Shown here in pieces: positions 46,022-55,806 of a DNA stretch of 64,000 nt. A program made the position numbers and the translations under genes. Each line of letters opens with the position of its first letter. Within the stretch, counting starts at the first letter, position 1. The notes beneath the pieces are model-generated. The model had not been told where the DNA came from, did not search any database, and worked only from the letters and a program-made list of their open reading frames with translations. The stretch comes from Pedobacter sp. Leaf170. Lineage in GTDB: Bacteria > Bacteroidota > Bacteroidia > Sphingobacteriales > Sphingobacteriaceae. The DNA lies in contig NZ_CAKLBP010000001.1 of the NCBI RefSeq assembly GCF_920984665.1, forward strand, positions 834,858-898,857, given 5' to 3'.

Positions 46022-46557
46022 ACCTTAATCTTTGATTTACTATTTGACTCACCTACAATCTTTTGCTCTGTGTCTTTTAATCTAGACTGCTCCTTATATT
46101 TTTGAAAGTCAGGATAATCATCGAAACTCAGCATTAACGAAAATATGGAAGTAAACAGTAGAACCACTAACGAGACACCGGCAATGACCCAGATAAAAAG
46201 TTGTGTCCTGGGGCTCGTCTTCTGACACTCCATAAAAAGATATATCAGTGCAAAATAGATGAGCACCGCAATAACATTATATAATTTATGTTTATTTTTT
46301 TCATCTACTGTTTTAAAATCATGCGTTTTCCCGAAATAGGTGCAAATTATTCCTATGCAAAGTGAAATCATGCTACCATCACCGAAATAATTCAGTTGGT
46401 CTTTAAATGGCCTGTTAAGCATTTCAACTGATAATATGATATAAGGAAAAGTTGGCAAAACGAAAAGAATCAGGATACTGGTTAAAAGCTCGTACCGTTT
46501 CTTGACCCAAAGATAGGCTAAGAATTCAGGTGTCTCTGATAAACTCATTTCAAACAT
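46018..46557 (-). CDS. Four-helix membrane protein inside the Dnd restriction operon
   Basis: A 179-residue protein with four hydrophobic segments: LLTSILILFVLPTFPYIILS (about 24-43), MISLCIGIICTYF (about 62-74), YNVIAVLIYFALIYLFM (about 92-108) and LFIWVIAGVSLVVLLFTSIF (about 119-138). A charged cytoplasmic-type tail follows. I recognise no family. It lies 21 bp after dptH and overlaps dndB by 4 nt, so it is firmly part of the operon, although the usual dnd/dpt set has no membrane protein. It could anchor DptH or act as an effector, but nothing in the sequence decides this. Confidence 0.6.
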   Translation of the reverse strand: MFEMSLSETPEFLAYLWVKKRYELLTSILILFVLPTFPYIILSVEMLNRPFKDQLNYFGDGSMISLCIGIICTYFGKTHDFKTVDEKNKHKLYNVIAVLIYFALIYLFMECQKTSPRTQLFIWVIAGVSLVVLLFTSIFSLMLSFDDYPDFQKYKEQSRLKDTEQKIVGESNSKSKIKV

Positions 46558-46578
46558 ATGCTAACCATTTATTTTTAC

Positions 46579-49500
46579 TTAATTTATAGAATCTTTTTGC
46601 TCTTCTAGAAGCTTCCAGAAAGCCAAATCTTCAATAACTAGCGGAAGCGATCCACCTAAAGTCACTAGGCTTTGGTGTTTTTGAAGATTTTTGATAGTCT
46701 GTATAAGCTTTTCCTTTTTATCCTTTTCCTCCACAGAGAATAGAGAGTCGATATCCTTTATCTTTACATCGGCCACCCTATGGATGATCCAGGTCAGGAT
46801 ATATTGATCGTATTCATTCTCGCTGGTAGAGAAGTGGTTTAAAAACTGTGTGGAGAGAATTGTGCCCACACCAAATTCCCTACCTTCTTTCAATATCTTG
46901 CGCAGAGACAAAAAGTTTTTGCTCAAAAAGTTATCGGCCTCATCGACCAGGATCATTTTGGAAAGTTGCCTGTAATTGCCGTCAATTTTGCTGTGCCCAT
47001 GCTTTTGCATCTGAGAATAAAAAGCATCTAGCGTGATGGCAACCACCAGGTTCTGTATATCGGCGCCATATGGAGTAAGCTTAATGACTGTCACCCCGTC
47101 GATCAGATCATAAAGTGATTTGGTTTTGCTACCATCTGGCTGGAAGATCTCAAAATCATGCAACTGCTTCAACGCGGCATGTAAGCTGTCAATTGCGGCC
47201 TTATCATCGTTGAGATACAGTTCACACACGTCCGAGATGGTCGGAGGCGTATTGGTCCAGCTTTCCGGCAAATTCTTATAGATCCCTTTCTCGGCATATG
47301 CCGCCATGATGGTTTCCTTTAAAAATGCCTTTTGCTTGTTTCCCAAATTGAACGCATTGGAAATGGTCTCCTGCAGCGTAGATGCAACGTGCAATGGCAG
47401 TAAGGGCATAGAATTTTCATCCACGTCGATCGCAAGAGGGTTGTAAGGTAGGTTGTGCAATTGATAGACCTTTGCCCCGCTGGCTTCAATAAATTCTTTG
47501 TCCAGGTAATCGCCCTTGTAGTCAAAAATTAATATACCTATTTTCTTCGCACCAACGTTGTCTACGCCGGCACGGCTTAACTGAGTAACTAGCGATTTGT
47601 TGAACTGTGTCTTACCTGTTCCCATTGTACCGATGATACCAGTATTGGTGTGCATTGTTCTCGAAGTATCATTAGGATACCAAACTAGAGGATAGCCATC
47701 TGCGAGGCGTGATCCCAGTTGGATTTTGATTGCTGGTTGTTCCACCGATGTTACGGGTACAGAAACGACCGGTAATGTCTCCACAGGAAGAACGGGGTCG
47801 ACTTCTTGGTTCCCTAATGGCTGCTTTACAGCAACATCTTCATCCTCCCTACCTGGAGGCCAGTGATTGAGCTGATTGATCAAGAAGTCTGAGGCATTCA
47901 TTGGGTTGGGCTCTTCTAGCGCAGTATATTTTATAGCGGAAACACCCCTCACCAGATTATGGTAAGCGTCCTTCTCATATAACTTGATCACGGTTCCGTC
48001 CTGTTCCCTCTTGTAGGAAATGTCATCGAGTGCCTTTGTGAAGGCAATTACGCCATATTCACCAATATACTCCTTTAACGAATCACTAATATCGAATTCA
48101 TCGTTCATGAGCTGATGGCGGAACGTGTCGGTAACCAGTCCCCAGTCCTTCTCATTCCAGATATTGTAAAGGGCCATTTTGCCGGCATTGATTAAGGCGA
48201 GTTTGGCAAAGAACAGCCGGTAGAATTTTGCCTCAAATTTATCGGTGACACTTAAACGGTCGTAAATTAGCTTTCTGGTCTTACTGGCCTGTTGATGCGC
48301 TTTGTTTAGGGTATCACCGGTATTCACTCCTATTTTTACTTCAATTGGAAAAAACTCCATTTTGAGTCTACCCTGGACCTGGTAAAGTCCAATTAATAAC
48401 AAATCATCGGAATGCTCATTTTTAGCTCCCAAGTTCTTTGCCGAAAACAAGCCTTCTTTCTGGCTTAGTCCAGCTCCGCCGGAAATACGCAATATTTCCT
48501 CCAGCGAAATCGGGATCCAGGTAATTTCCGGATGGTCGAAATAGGCTAGTGATACTTTTAAGGCTGCCGGGATGCTCAGTTTTTCCTTGCGAGTGGTGTC
48601 ATCCTTTTTTCCGATCATCTTAATTAACCATTGGCCATTGATTCCATTGAAGAGGTCTATGATGCCACGGATTTCTTCCTTACCATAGTTGACCTCCTGC
48701 TTATCGAGAATGTTGCCGATTAGACTGGAATACTGATTTGCCTTATTGCTGACAGTTATAGCATCAAAGCCACTAGCATTACTATATTGATCGCTATAGT
48801 GCACCATGATTAGATCGCTATCATCCTTGAAAAACGTCAGGTCAAACTGCGGATCCACGAAAACCACCCACTGGGAATGATCATATAGTTTATGCAGATT
48901 GGCCTTAATAGCAGTATCCAATGTGGTACATACCACTTCCTGTGCCTTAAAAAGTGATTTTGAAAAAGCTACCCGGGCTAGCGCGTTATAGGAAAGAACC
49001 GTTTCGGCTAGCCTGCTCTCGGTATCCGCCGAGCGGGTACCGAAACCCGTTACAAAGGTGTGATCATGGTAGAACGAGGGTAAGTCGTTAATGAGCCCGT
49101 TCAGTGACAAACCTGTTGGTATCTTCGCATGTTCCCGGTCGGTCAGTTCAGTTCCCGTTTTATCAAATTGATAAAAAGTAAGATGACCATACTGTGGCTC
49201 CTCGCCATCTTTGAGTGCGAAGTATTTCACTTTTTTTCGAAATTCGTTGATCAGCTCTTCGATATCAATTCGCTGGCTATTGGTCGACAGCTCGAAAGAG
49301 CCCATGATATCTTCTTTTTGGATCAGATGCGACATCCGCTCAAACGTGGTGACGAACTTTTCTGAGCCATGGAGGAACAGGGTGATCGGGCGCAGATCAA
49401 AGATCGATTCACCGCCCAAGATAGATTCTTTATAAAAATCGAAAATACCCTGTAGCACATGTAGGCACTCTCCCATATTATAGACATTGATACGCAACGG

Positions 49501-51786
49501 GGCACGCTTATCGAAATTGAATAGAAATGAAAAGTTCTTAACAAACTCTCCTATTTTCTCACTTACCAGATCGCGGATGAATTCCCGGCCGGAAAACTGC
49601 TTGAACTGAAGGTCACTACTGTAAAACTGCCATTCCGGAGAATGCATATTTTCCTTACTGGCATAAAGCATTCGCTCAGTTTCACCTGGATTGGTCCAAT
49701 AGAGATAAGGTACTAGGTTCAAAGGAGTGAGCTTTTTTAACATCGCATCGTAAAGGCTATCGGTTCCAACCGATTGATATACCTCTAGCTGATAGGCAAC
49801 CATTACCGGATGCAGCGGACTGAACTTAATTACTTGGGAGCTGGAATACTCGTACACCGCACCGAGCTTGATGAGTTCTGACTTTGAAAGCTCGGAAAGC
49901 ATGTTCCCCACTCCTATGCTATTAACCTGCTGGGTAAAAAGGTCTACGTAAGCGCGGCCGAGATCTCTGCCTTTTTCATCCAAATAAACCAGACTGGGCA
50001 GCCCCCCATTACTGTTAATATACTCATAATATGCCTGATACGCCAAAAGCAGCTGTTCATCCAGCTCCAACTGCATTGGTATGAGCAAGTCTGTTTCCGA
50101 CTGCTGCCAACAGTGTGCAATTTTGCTCATTATCTGGAGCTCAAGCTTTAAAGATTTCTTATACTCTGTAGAAGGGCTCCGTTCCTCTTGTTCGGGGCTA
50201 ATGATCTTAAGTACATCTGTTGCTACATTATAACTGTACCGAAAGCTTTTCTCGCCTGTACGCTTATCTTGCCATACTTTCCATCCCTTGATCGGGTCTA
50301 GGCTAACAATAACCTGCTTGATGGTACAGCTAAATTCCTGGTGGCGATATAACAGCTTAAAATCAATGGTATCATCCTCCGAGCCAGCAAATGATAAGCG
50401 TCTATTTTCACCGTCGACAACCTCACATGCAGCATTTGCTTCCAGCACTTCTGTTTCAATATTTTCATCAGTCCCCCCTATTTGTAGCACGCCATTGTCT
50501 TCACTCAATTCGAGTCTTCCGTTGGTTCCGATGGCATACCTGGTAAAATACTGGCTTAAAAATTGGTCATTCCCATCCACCGACCATACCCTAAAACGGA
50601 ATTTAGCAGATTTAACTAAATGATCTGTATAGGTAAAGGTGAGAAAATGTTCATTGTAGAATGGTTTCCTGACGGTAAGTCTGATTACTTTGCCAACTTT
50701 TTGTACCGATATTCGGTCTGCAGCATCTACAGGCACGCTCAATTCTCCTTTCAGCGAAGCGCCGAAGATGAGATCCTGAACATACGGATATTCCTGTGTG
50801 GTATTGAATAGTAAAAGATGATGAAGTCTTTTGTTTCTTTCGTCGACGATGCCCCAAGGCTGTATATGTTCTTCATGATTATTTTTATCCAGTCCGATAA
50901 AGTCGACCGGAGTTCCCTTGGTTTCCTCTATAAAGAATTTTTTAAGATCTTCATAATCGATAAGCTTCCAGCTGTCATCCTGTATGTGTTCTTCTATTCT
51001 CCTGATACCTTCAGGCTTAAGAATTTTCTTTAGATCGGTATCGATGTTGCCGTAATTAACGGCGAATTCAATACTCTCGAAATACTGTTTGTTTTTAAAA
51101 ACTTTGGCCCGAATGGAATCCTCGTCATGAACGGAGGATAAGTGCGCATGAGGAAACAACCCAAGCAATTGCCAATCCATGAGTGAAAAATTTCCGGACT
51201 GTAGAATTGCGATGATGTTACTAAAATCGAAAATATTGAGCTCGTCCGAACGGAATTCCTTCAACTTGGACTGGTAGGCATCAAGTAGAATAATCTTTTT
51301 ATCAGTCATCCCAGCGAAGGCTGCGCTTACCCGATCTGGATAGGTGTCCGAAAACCGTTTAAAAGCCAATGGCATATCTGACTTGGTAAGGTCACTGCAG
51401 CCTTCGGTCAGACTATCGAGCTGGCCGGTCATGAACATAACCAGTGCAGTCCCCTTAAAGTCATCCTGTTGGCCAGCAACCAAGTTTCTGATCAATGTCA
51501 GAAAATTTGGCGTGGCTGCAATGGTCGTGGCGATCAAGAGCTTAGCTTGTGGAAAATTGATCAGTTTAGCAAAGTAGGGCTGCGCTTCCTCGCTGGCCAC
51601 AAACTCAAATTCTTCGCTCTGATCTTCCTTAAGCAGCAAAAGCTGGTTGACCATCGCAGAGAGTTCAGCTTCATCTTCCAGGTGAACATAATAACGCTCA
51701 CCGGCTACCAATGGCTGGATATTGGAAAAGAATTCAACGATGGCCTCAGCCGTATAATTATAAAATTTGTCTAATGTATTGGGCAT
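46579..51786 (-). CDS. dptH: DptH (DndH), phosphorothioation-dependent restriction HerA/FtsK-like ATPase
   Basis: A 1735-residue protein, the usual size for DptH. The C-terminal third is a P-loop ATPase: Walker A IGTMGTGKTQFNKSL (about 1385-1399), Walker B KMILVDEADNFLS (about 1608-1620) and a GVGTILSTQFLNHFS sensor-like segment. The rest is a long alpha-rich region without a recognised nuclease motif. DptF-DptG-DptH together restrict DNA lacking phosphorothioates in known Dnd systems. ATG 51786 is chosen over a TTG at 51810. It overlaps the end of dptG by 29 nt. Confidence 0.88.
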   Translation of the reverse strand: MPNTLDKFYNYTAEAIVEFFSNIQPLVAGERYYVHLEDEAELSAMVNQLLLLKEDQSEEFEFVASEEAQPYFAKLINFPQAKLLIATTIAATPNFLTLIRNLVAGQQDDFKGTALVMFMTGQLDSLTEGCSDLTKSDMPLAFKRFSDTYPDRVSAAFAGMTDKKIILLDAYQSKLKEFRSDELNIFDFSNIIAILQSGNFSLMDWQLLGLFPHAHLSSVHDEDSIRAKVFKNKQYFESIEFAVNYGNIDTDLKKILKPEGIRRIEEHIQDDSWKLIDYEDLKKFFIEETKGTPVDFIGLDKNNHEEHIQPWGIVDERNKRLHHLLLFNTTQEYPYVQDLIFGASLKGELSVPVDAADRISVQKVGKVIRLTVRKPFYNEHFLTFTYTDHLVKSAKFRFRVWSVDGNDQFLSQYFTRYAIGTNGRLELSEDNGVLQIGGTDENIETEVLEANAACEVVDGENRRLSFAGSEDDTIDFKLLYRHQEFSCTIKQVIVSLDPIKGWKVWQDKRTGEKSFRYSYNVATDVLKIISPEQEERSPSTEYKKSLKLELQIMSKIAHCWQQSETDLLIPMQLELDEQLLLAYQAYYEYINSNGGLPSLVYLDEKGRDLGRAYVDLFTQQVNSIGVGNMLSELSKSELIKLGAVYEYSSSQVIKFSPLHPVMVAYQLEVYQSVGTDSLYDAMLKKLTPLNLVPYLYWTNPGETERMLYASKENMHSPEWQFYSSDLQFKQFSGREFIRDLVSEKIGEFVKNFSFLFNFDKRAPLRINVYNMGECLHVLQGIFDFYKESILGGESIFDLRPITLFLHGSEKFVTTFERMSHLIQKEDIMGSFELSTNSQRIDIEELINEFRKKVKYFALKDGEEPQYGHLTFYQFDKTGTELTDREHAKIPTGLSLNGLINDLPSFYHDHTFVTGFGTRSADTESRLAETVLSYNALARVAFSKSLFKAQEVVCTTLDTAIKANLHKLYDHSQWVVFVDPQFDLTFFKDDSDLIMVHYSDQYSNASGFDAITVSNKANQYSSLIGNILDKQEVNYGKEEIRGIIDLFNGINGQWLIKMIGKKDDTTRKEKLSIPAALKVSLAYFDHPEITWIPISLEEILRISGGAGLSQKEGLFSAKNLGAKNEHSDDLLLIGLYQVQGRLKMEFFPIEVKIGVNTGDTLNKAHQQASKTRKLIYDRLSVTDKFEAKFYRLFFAKLALINAGKMALYNIWNEKDWGLVTDTFRHQLMNDEFDISDSLKEYIGEYGVIAFTKALDDISYKREQDGTVIKLYEKDAYHNLVRGVSAIKYTALEEPNPMNASDFLINQLNHWPPGREDEDVAVKQPLGNQEVDPVLPVETLPVVSVPVTSVEQPAIKIQLGSRLADGYPLVWYPNDTSRTMHTNTGIIGTMGTGKTQFNKSLVTQLSRAGVDNVGAKKIGILIFDYKGDYLDKEFIEASGAKVYQLHNLPYNPLAIDVDENSMPLLPLHVASTLQETISNAFNLGNKQKAFLKETIMAAYAEKGIYKNLPESWTNTPPTISDVCELYLNDDKAAIDSLHAALKQLHDFEIFQPDGSKTKSLYDLIDGVTVIKLTPYGADIQNLVVAITLDAFYSQMQKHGHSKIDGNYRQLSKMILVDEADNFLSKNFLSLRKILKEGREFGVGTILSTQFLNHFSTSENEYDQYILTWIIHRVADVKIKDIDSLFSVEEKDKKEKLIQTIKNLQKHQSLVTLGGSLPLVIEDLAFWKLLEEQKDSIN

Positions 51787-53233
51787 CTCCGCTATCACTT
51801 TTTTTCTCAATTACGTTAATTTTCTCATAGATATCGATCATTGCCTTTTTGGTCGAATCATCAAAGTATATCCCTCGGTTCTGGAAGGCCTGCATGAGCT
51901 CATTCAGCCGGATCTTTGGCCGGTTTCCAATACAAATACGGGTCATAAAAATGAGCATTTCCTGAGTGAGATTGAACACATATCCATTCCGGCCCCGGTT
52001 CTTTAAAAAGTTCTGTTTGCAGAAAAAGACAAACCAGCTCGCGAAGGACTTTCGTTTGGACTTTCTGGTCGAATGCTCGAACTGAAATTCGATTGTCTGA
52101 AAGAATTCACGGATTTTCTTTTCAAAATGACCATATCTTGCGGATTTTGCGATGCGCTCCTTTTCTGGAAGAAAATCCGCCCAGCTCTTTGTCTCCGGTC
52201 CTACTGCATTCTGGTAAAAAGCGATCAACCTATCCATATCAGCGAGCACGACTTCTTTTTCATCTTCTTCAAAGCCTTCGATGAGTTCCATCAGTTCGGT
52301 GTAGTTGTAGCCCTGTTCGCCTCCAAGTTCCATGCGGTTCAGGATATCCAATGCGACCGAATGGGACATCAGGTTGGCAATCTTTGGTTCAACAAACCGC
52401 CATCCCTGCTTCACGGTTTTTCTGTTTTCGGACACCGTTTCTGTCTCCAGGGTGAAGTAAAGCGGCTTGATGTCCCCATGGTCCTCAAAAAAGTTATTCA
52501 GTAAAAGGCCGAGCTGGCTAACGTAGAGAAAATAGTATAATTTGAAGAGCTTGTCGCTTTCTTTCAAAAAGCCCTGTTTATCGTAGGTATACAGGTAATG
52601 AAAGTCCTGTTCAAAAAGGGCAATAATTCCGGGTATCTGCCTGCGGTAATGTTCCTTTTGGTTTTGCGCCTGTTCCTTCTTGAACTTAATTGGAGTTAGT
52701 CCAGGAAGGGCGTTATTGATCAAGGTATGAAAAATATTTTCGTTGAACCCCTTTACCGAAGACCATTCTGCGACCACTTTAGGGCTAATGAAAATTTCAT
52801 ATATAAAATCTGCAATATTGATCAATCCAGGTATACGCTTTTTCCAAAAAAGATAGGCTTGTGCCACAGGGCTGAACTTGGCCAGTTCCTCGCCATTGAA
52901 AAACATGGAATCGATCATGGTCATGAAGCGGTCCTTGAGATCACTTTCCATTTTGACTTTTTTTAGCACCTGCTCGGTTACCCGATTTTTCAGGCTCACG
53001 CTGTAGCTCTCTTCAGGGAGATCTTCAGGAAGCGCCACCTTGGTCATCGCCCGATAGCAATGGCCGATAATACCGTCAAAGGTTGTAAAGTCCACCTTTT
53101 CCAGGCTACTGTTTTCGAGTTTGGTCGTATAGGGAAATAACCTATAAAAAGTAGCCGGATTGTGCTTGAGGGAGTATTCCTCGCCTTTTTTAGTTACATA
53201 ACCCTTGAACGCTTTTTCTATGTCCCGGCTCAT
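51758..53233 (-). CDS. dptG: DptG (DndG), phosphorothioation-dependent restriction protein
   Basis: A 491-residue soluble protein between DptF and DptH in the standard gene order. It has no P-loop; it is mainly alpha-helical with segments such as FPYTTKLENSSLEKVDFTTF near the N-terminus and RKSFASWFVFFCKQNFLKNR near residue 405. Identification rests mainly on position and on length somewhat above the usual 400-450 residues. The start ATG 53233 overlaps the dptF stop (ATGA), so the two are translationally coupled. In known systems DptG bridges the two ATPases. Confidence 0.8.
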   Translation of the reverse strand: MSRDIEKAFKGYVTKKGEEYSLKHNPATFYRLFPYTTKLENSSLEKVDFTTFDGIIGHCYRAMTKVALPEDLPEESYSVSLKNRVTEQVLKKVKMESDLKDRFMTMIDSMFFNGEELAKFSPVAQAYLFWKKRIPGLINIADFIYEIFISPKVVAEWSSVKGFNENIFHTLINNALPGLTPIKFKKEQAQNQKEHYRRQIPGIIALFEQDFHYLYTYDKQGFLKESDKLFKLYYFLYVSQLGLLLNNFFEDHGDIKPLYFTLETETVSENRKTVKQGWRFVEPKIANLMSHSVALDILNRMELGGEQGYNYTELMELIEGFEEDEKEVVLADMDRLIAFYQNAVGPETKSWADFLPEKERIAKSARYGHFEKKIREFFQTIEFQFEHSTRKSKRKSFASWFVFFCKQNFLKNRGRNGYVFNLTQEMLIFMTRICIGNRPKIRLNELMQAFQNRGIYFDDSTKKAMIDIYEKINVIEKKSDSGDAQYIRQIL

Positions 53234-54996
53234 GACTTATTGGTTTTGGTAAAGGTAAATTCGTTATATTCATCATTGAATTCAAACACATAGTCAAGCG
53301 GCTTGCCAAAATTGATCTGGTCGACAAAAAGCGGCATTTCCTCGATAGCATGTAGTGTTACCTGTTCAACGAAGCGATCAAATCCAATGTAGGTGTAGCG
53401 GTCAACCTTGTTTGGGCGGTAACCTAGCGCGACGTTTTTTAGCACAACGAACAGGGAATAATCAATGGCAATCTCGAAAGGCTTTTCAGGCGGGTTGTCC
53501 TTGGTGCTGAATTTTAGCAACAGGTCTTGCCTGAATTCATGAATTTCCGCACGGGCAATCTTCTCACCATCCTCCGGCAAGATCCCCCTCAGGTCAAGGT
53601 GCTTGAATACGCGATAGGCTGAGTTTTTAACCTCACTGGGCACAATGATTTTTTTCTTGGCCTTCGTGCCTCCGTTCCAGGAATAGGTAGCTGATTTGAT
53701 GAGTTCTATGATTCCGCGCAAACCATCTTTGTCATTATTGCTGTAGGCGTATAGGTAGGTAAGGTATTCCTGGAAATAATCATCCTTATAGCGAAGTTCC
53801 TGAGCATTGGCAAAAAACTCATAACGCAGGTAGGCTTTGGAAATAATTGTATCGTCTACTTTCTTATCGGCCTCAAAACCGCTCATCTTAGGAAAAATAT
53901 CGGTATAGTTTTCCTGAAGCCATTTGAGTGAATCGACCTCGGTAAACATCAATACGATTCGGTCGTCCATTTTTTCGTAACGCCTAATTGCCGGATCCTG
54001 CAAACTCAGGTTGTGAAAAATCCTGGAAAGCCTGGGATTCTCAAATATATAATATGGCAGGGAAAAGGAAATTCGCTGCTCGACGTCCTTTTTTGCAATT
54101 TCGTATTCGTACTTCTTGGGATCGATCTGGCTCAACTGATAGGGAACGATAATATCATAGATGAAGTTGAGCAGTTGCCTGAAGGAGATGATCTGCTTTT
54201 CTTTGACGATACAGATCACGATCAACTGTGCGATAACTTCACGATAAATGGGCTGAAAGAGAAGCTGATAATTATGAAGCACCGGATCAAATGGTGCCCA
54301 GTTTTCTGCTGTCGCCGCTAGGTATCCCCTGAAAATCGGATTTGAATCATCCTGCTGTACGATCTTGGCCAGGAGCTGCGCGACAGGATCTGTAAGCGCC
54401 CCCGAGGCGCCCAAATTAAAAAAGTGGCGATTGGTGAAGTTTACATGCTTGAAATGTCTTTCCTGAGGCTGACCGCTGAGGGTCCCCACTAATTCAGGGT
54501 CAACGATACCATGACGCGCCACGTAGTTTTTAAGGTAGGAGAATTCTTCGCCCCATGCTTCTAAAAAATTATTAAGTGTCCCCAGATTGATGGCCAGAAT
54601 AACTTTCTCCTGGGCATATTCAAGGTTTTTATCTGTAAATGGTGCTAAGATCCTTCTTAAACTATCGTTGCTGGTCTCATTGGGGCTGAAACTTTCGGTC
54701 GCATCATTATAGATCTTAAATGCAGCTAGAGCCGAACTGAGTTTCTTGGACTCCCTCATCTTTGCAAGCAGGTGGGATTTTCCATCGCCTACATTGCCAC
54801 ATACCATGATCAACACCGAACTCTGCTGCTCATATCCATGGGTAATGAGTGTCTGAAGTTCGGTCTCCACCGATCGTTTTATGTGCAGAAAATTCTTTAA
54901 TTCATCATCAAGAGAAACATTGGCGTCGGCTACTGCTTCCTTGGAAGACTCCCGAAGTTTGCTGAGTTGTTGTATTAGGGGGTGTATCTTTAACAT
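53230..54996 (-). CDS. dptF: DptF (DndF), phosphorothioation-dependent restriction ATPase
   Basis: A 588-residue AAA-type ATPase with Walker A GNVGDGKSHLLAKM (residues 67-80), the GDGKSHL form characteristic of DptF. EKVILAINLGTLNNFLEAWG follows, and IVLMFTEVDSLKWLQENYTD is a candidate distal motif. It is the first restriction gene after the XRE gene (18-bp gap) and is coupled to dptG. In described systems the DndFGH complex recognises unmodified self sequences or phage DNA and damages it. Start ATG 54996. Confidence 0.88.
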   Translation of the reverse strand: MLKIHPLIQQLSKLRESSKEAVADANVSLDDELKNFLHIKRSVETELQTLITHGYEQQSSVLIMVCGNVGDGKSHLLAKMRESKKLSSALAAFKIYNDATESFSPNETSNDSLRRILAPFTDKNLEYAQEKVILAINLGTLNNFLEAWGEEFSYLKNYVARHGIVDPELVGTLSGQPQERHFKHVNFTNRHFFNLGASGALTDPVAQLLAKIVQQDDSNPIFRGYLAATAENWAPFDPVLHNYQLLFQPIYREVIAQLIVICIVKEKQIISFRQLLNFIYDIIVPYQLSQIDPKKYEYEIAKKDVEQRISFSLPYYIFENPRLSRIFHNLSLQDPAIRRYEKMDDRIVLMFTEVDSLKWLQENYTDIFPKMSGFEADKKVDDTIISKAYLRYEFFANAQELRYKDDYFQEYLTYLYAYSNNDKDGLRGIIELIKSATYSWNGGTKAKKKIIVPSEVKNSAYRVFKHLDLRGILPEDGEKIARAEIHEFRQDLLLKFSTKDNPPEKPFEIAIDYSLFVVLKNVALGYRPNKVDRYTYIGFDRFVEQVTLHAIEEMPLFVDQINFGKPLDYVFEFNDEYNEFTFTKTNKS

Positions 54997-55014
54997 TGGA
55001 GCGTGTTGTTTAGT

Positions 55015-55272
55015 TTAGTCCTCAAATCCTTCAGCGAAAAAATCCTTTAGGCTTATCTCCAGATGCTGAAGTATTTTACTCAAGGTGAGAATTTTAAGGT
55101 TTTCCCCTACTTCATATTTGCCATACTGGGTCCGGGAAATCCCGCTGTCATTGGCAAAATGCTCGTAATTGGAATAGCCTTTTTCAAGGCGGAGTTTTTT
55201 AAACCTTGCCCCAATCTTGACCAGCAACTTCTGATCAGTAATAGTTAAGCTTCCCTTTTTATTTTCGGACAT
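55015..55272 (-). CDS. XRE-family regulator heading the restriction unit
   Basis: An 85-residue helix-turn-helix protein: KIGARFKKLRLEKGYSNYEH, then FANDSGISRTQYGKYEVGEN (turn and recognition helix about 43-60) and LTLSKILQHLEISLKDFFAE. ATG 55272 is used; a TTG two codons earlier is less likely. It is the first gene of the xre-dptF-dptG-dptH-membrane-dndB unit and is separated from dndE by a terminator. The palindrome directly before its start (55273-55284) is a likely self-binding site. It probably times restriction after modification, as a C-protein does in restriction-modification systems. Confidence 0.88.
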   Translation of the reverse strand: MSENKKGSLTITDQKLLVKIGARFKKLRLEKGYSNYEHFANDSGISRTQYGKYEVGENLKILTLSKILQHLEISLKDFFAEGFED

Positions 55273-55284
55273 CAACAAATGTTG
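55273..55284. promoter_or_regulatory. Short palindrome at the xre start, candidate operator
   Basis: CAACA-AA-TGTTG lies immediately upstream of the xre ATG (reading -). Its core AACAAATGTT differs by one base from AACAATTGTT, the core of the palindrome upstream of dndC at 59375-59388. A regulator bound here would block translation start or transcription of the restriction operon. Confidence 0.5.
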
Positions 55285-55352
55285 TAAAATTGGACTGCTT
55301 ATAGTACCTGTTTAAAACGGCTTTTTCAGAAAGTTGAGCAAATTCCGGCCAT

Positions 55353-55385
55353 AAAAAAAGGAGCTCACCTTTAGTGCGCTCCTTT
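55353..55385 (-). terminator. Rho-independent terminator after dndE
   Basis: On the - strand AAAGGAGC (85-78) and GCTCCTTT (64-57) form a perfect 8-bp stem with a 13-nt loop, followed by seven T. It lies 22 bp after the dndE stop and separates the modification operon from the xre-restriction unit, which must therefore have its own promoter in 55273-55352. Some activity on the + strand is possible but irrelevant. Confidence 0.85.
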
Positions 55386-55407
55386 AAATTAGGTAAGAAT
55401 GACCTTT

Positions 55408-55806
55408 TTATAGACCGATTGGTACAAGACCTTGATCGATTCTGTTGGCAATGAACTCAAACCCGGTTGTATTGTGATTATTTTTGAATTCATTCGCCAA
55501 TAGCTCCAGCCCATGGTCGAGGTGGAGTTTGATGTATCGCGAAATATCTCGGTCCGAGGCATAGATACCATAGTGGAGGCTGATAAGTGCGATATAAAAG
55601 TCGGTGTAGTCACCAAACAGCACTTTTTCACTATACTCCTTTCCACCGGCATCCGCGATATTTTTTATATCCAGCTTTGCACCTTCTGCAACCGAGTAGG
55701 CAAGCGCAATACGGGCAATAATGTTTTCACTACCTAAAGCTAACTTATTGGTGAGCAAGGTTACCACTTCTTTATTTGCCTTTGAGGTTTTGATGTTGCT
55801 AAACAT
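55408..55806 (-). CDS. dndE: DndE, phosphorothioation protein
   Basis: A 132-residue protein with the DndE pattern SKANKEVVTLLTNKLALGSE followed by NIIARIALAYSVAEG (residues about 8-42), the central GKEYSEKVLFGDYTDFYIAL, and LHLDHGLELLANE near the end. DndE binds nicked DNA and joins DndC and DndD in the modification complex in known systems. ATG 55806 is chosen because it starts the family pattern and overlaps the dndD stop by 8 nt; a longer frame to 55917 is open but not needed. Last gene before the terminator. Confidence 0.87.
   Translation of the reverse strand: MFSNIKTSKANKEVVTLLTNKLALGSENIIARIALAYSVAEGAKLDIKNIADAGGKEYSEKVLFGDYTDFYIALISLHYGIYASDRDISRYIKLHLDHGLELLANEFKNNHNTTGFEFIANRIDQGLVPIGL

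Noticed and set aside
50288..50623. Reading frame on the + strand inside dptH
   Set aside because: It is the antisense shadow of a well-supported gene, with no motif, and composition explained by the real frame.
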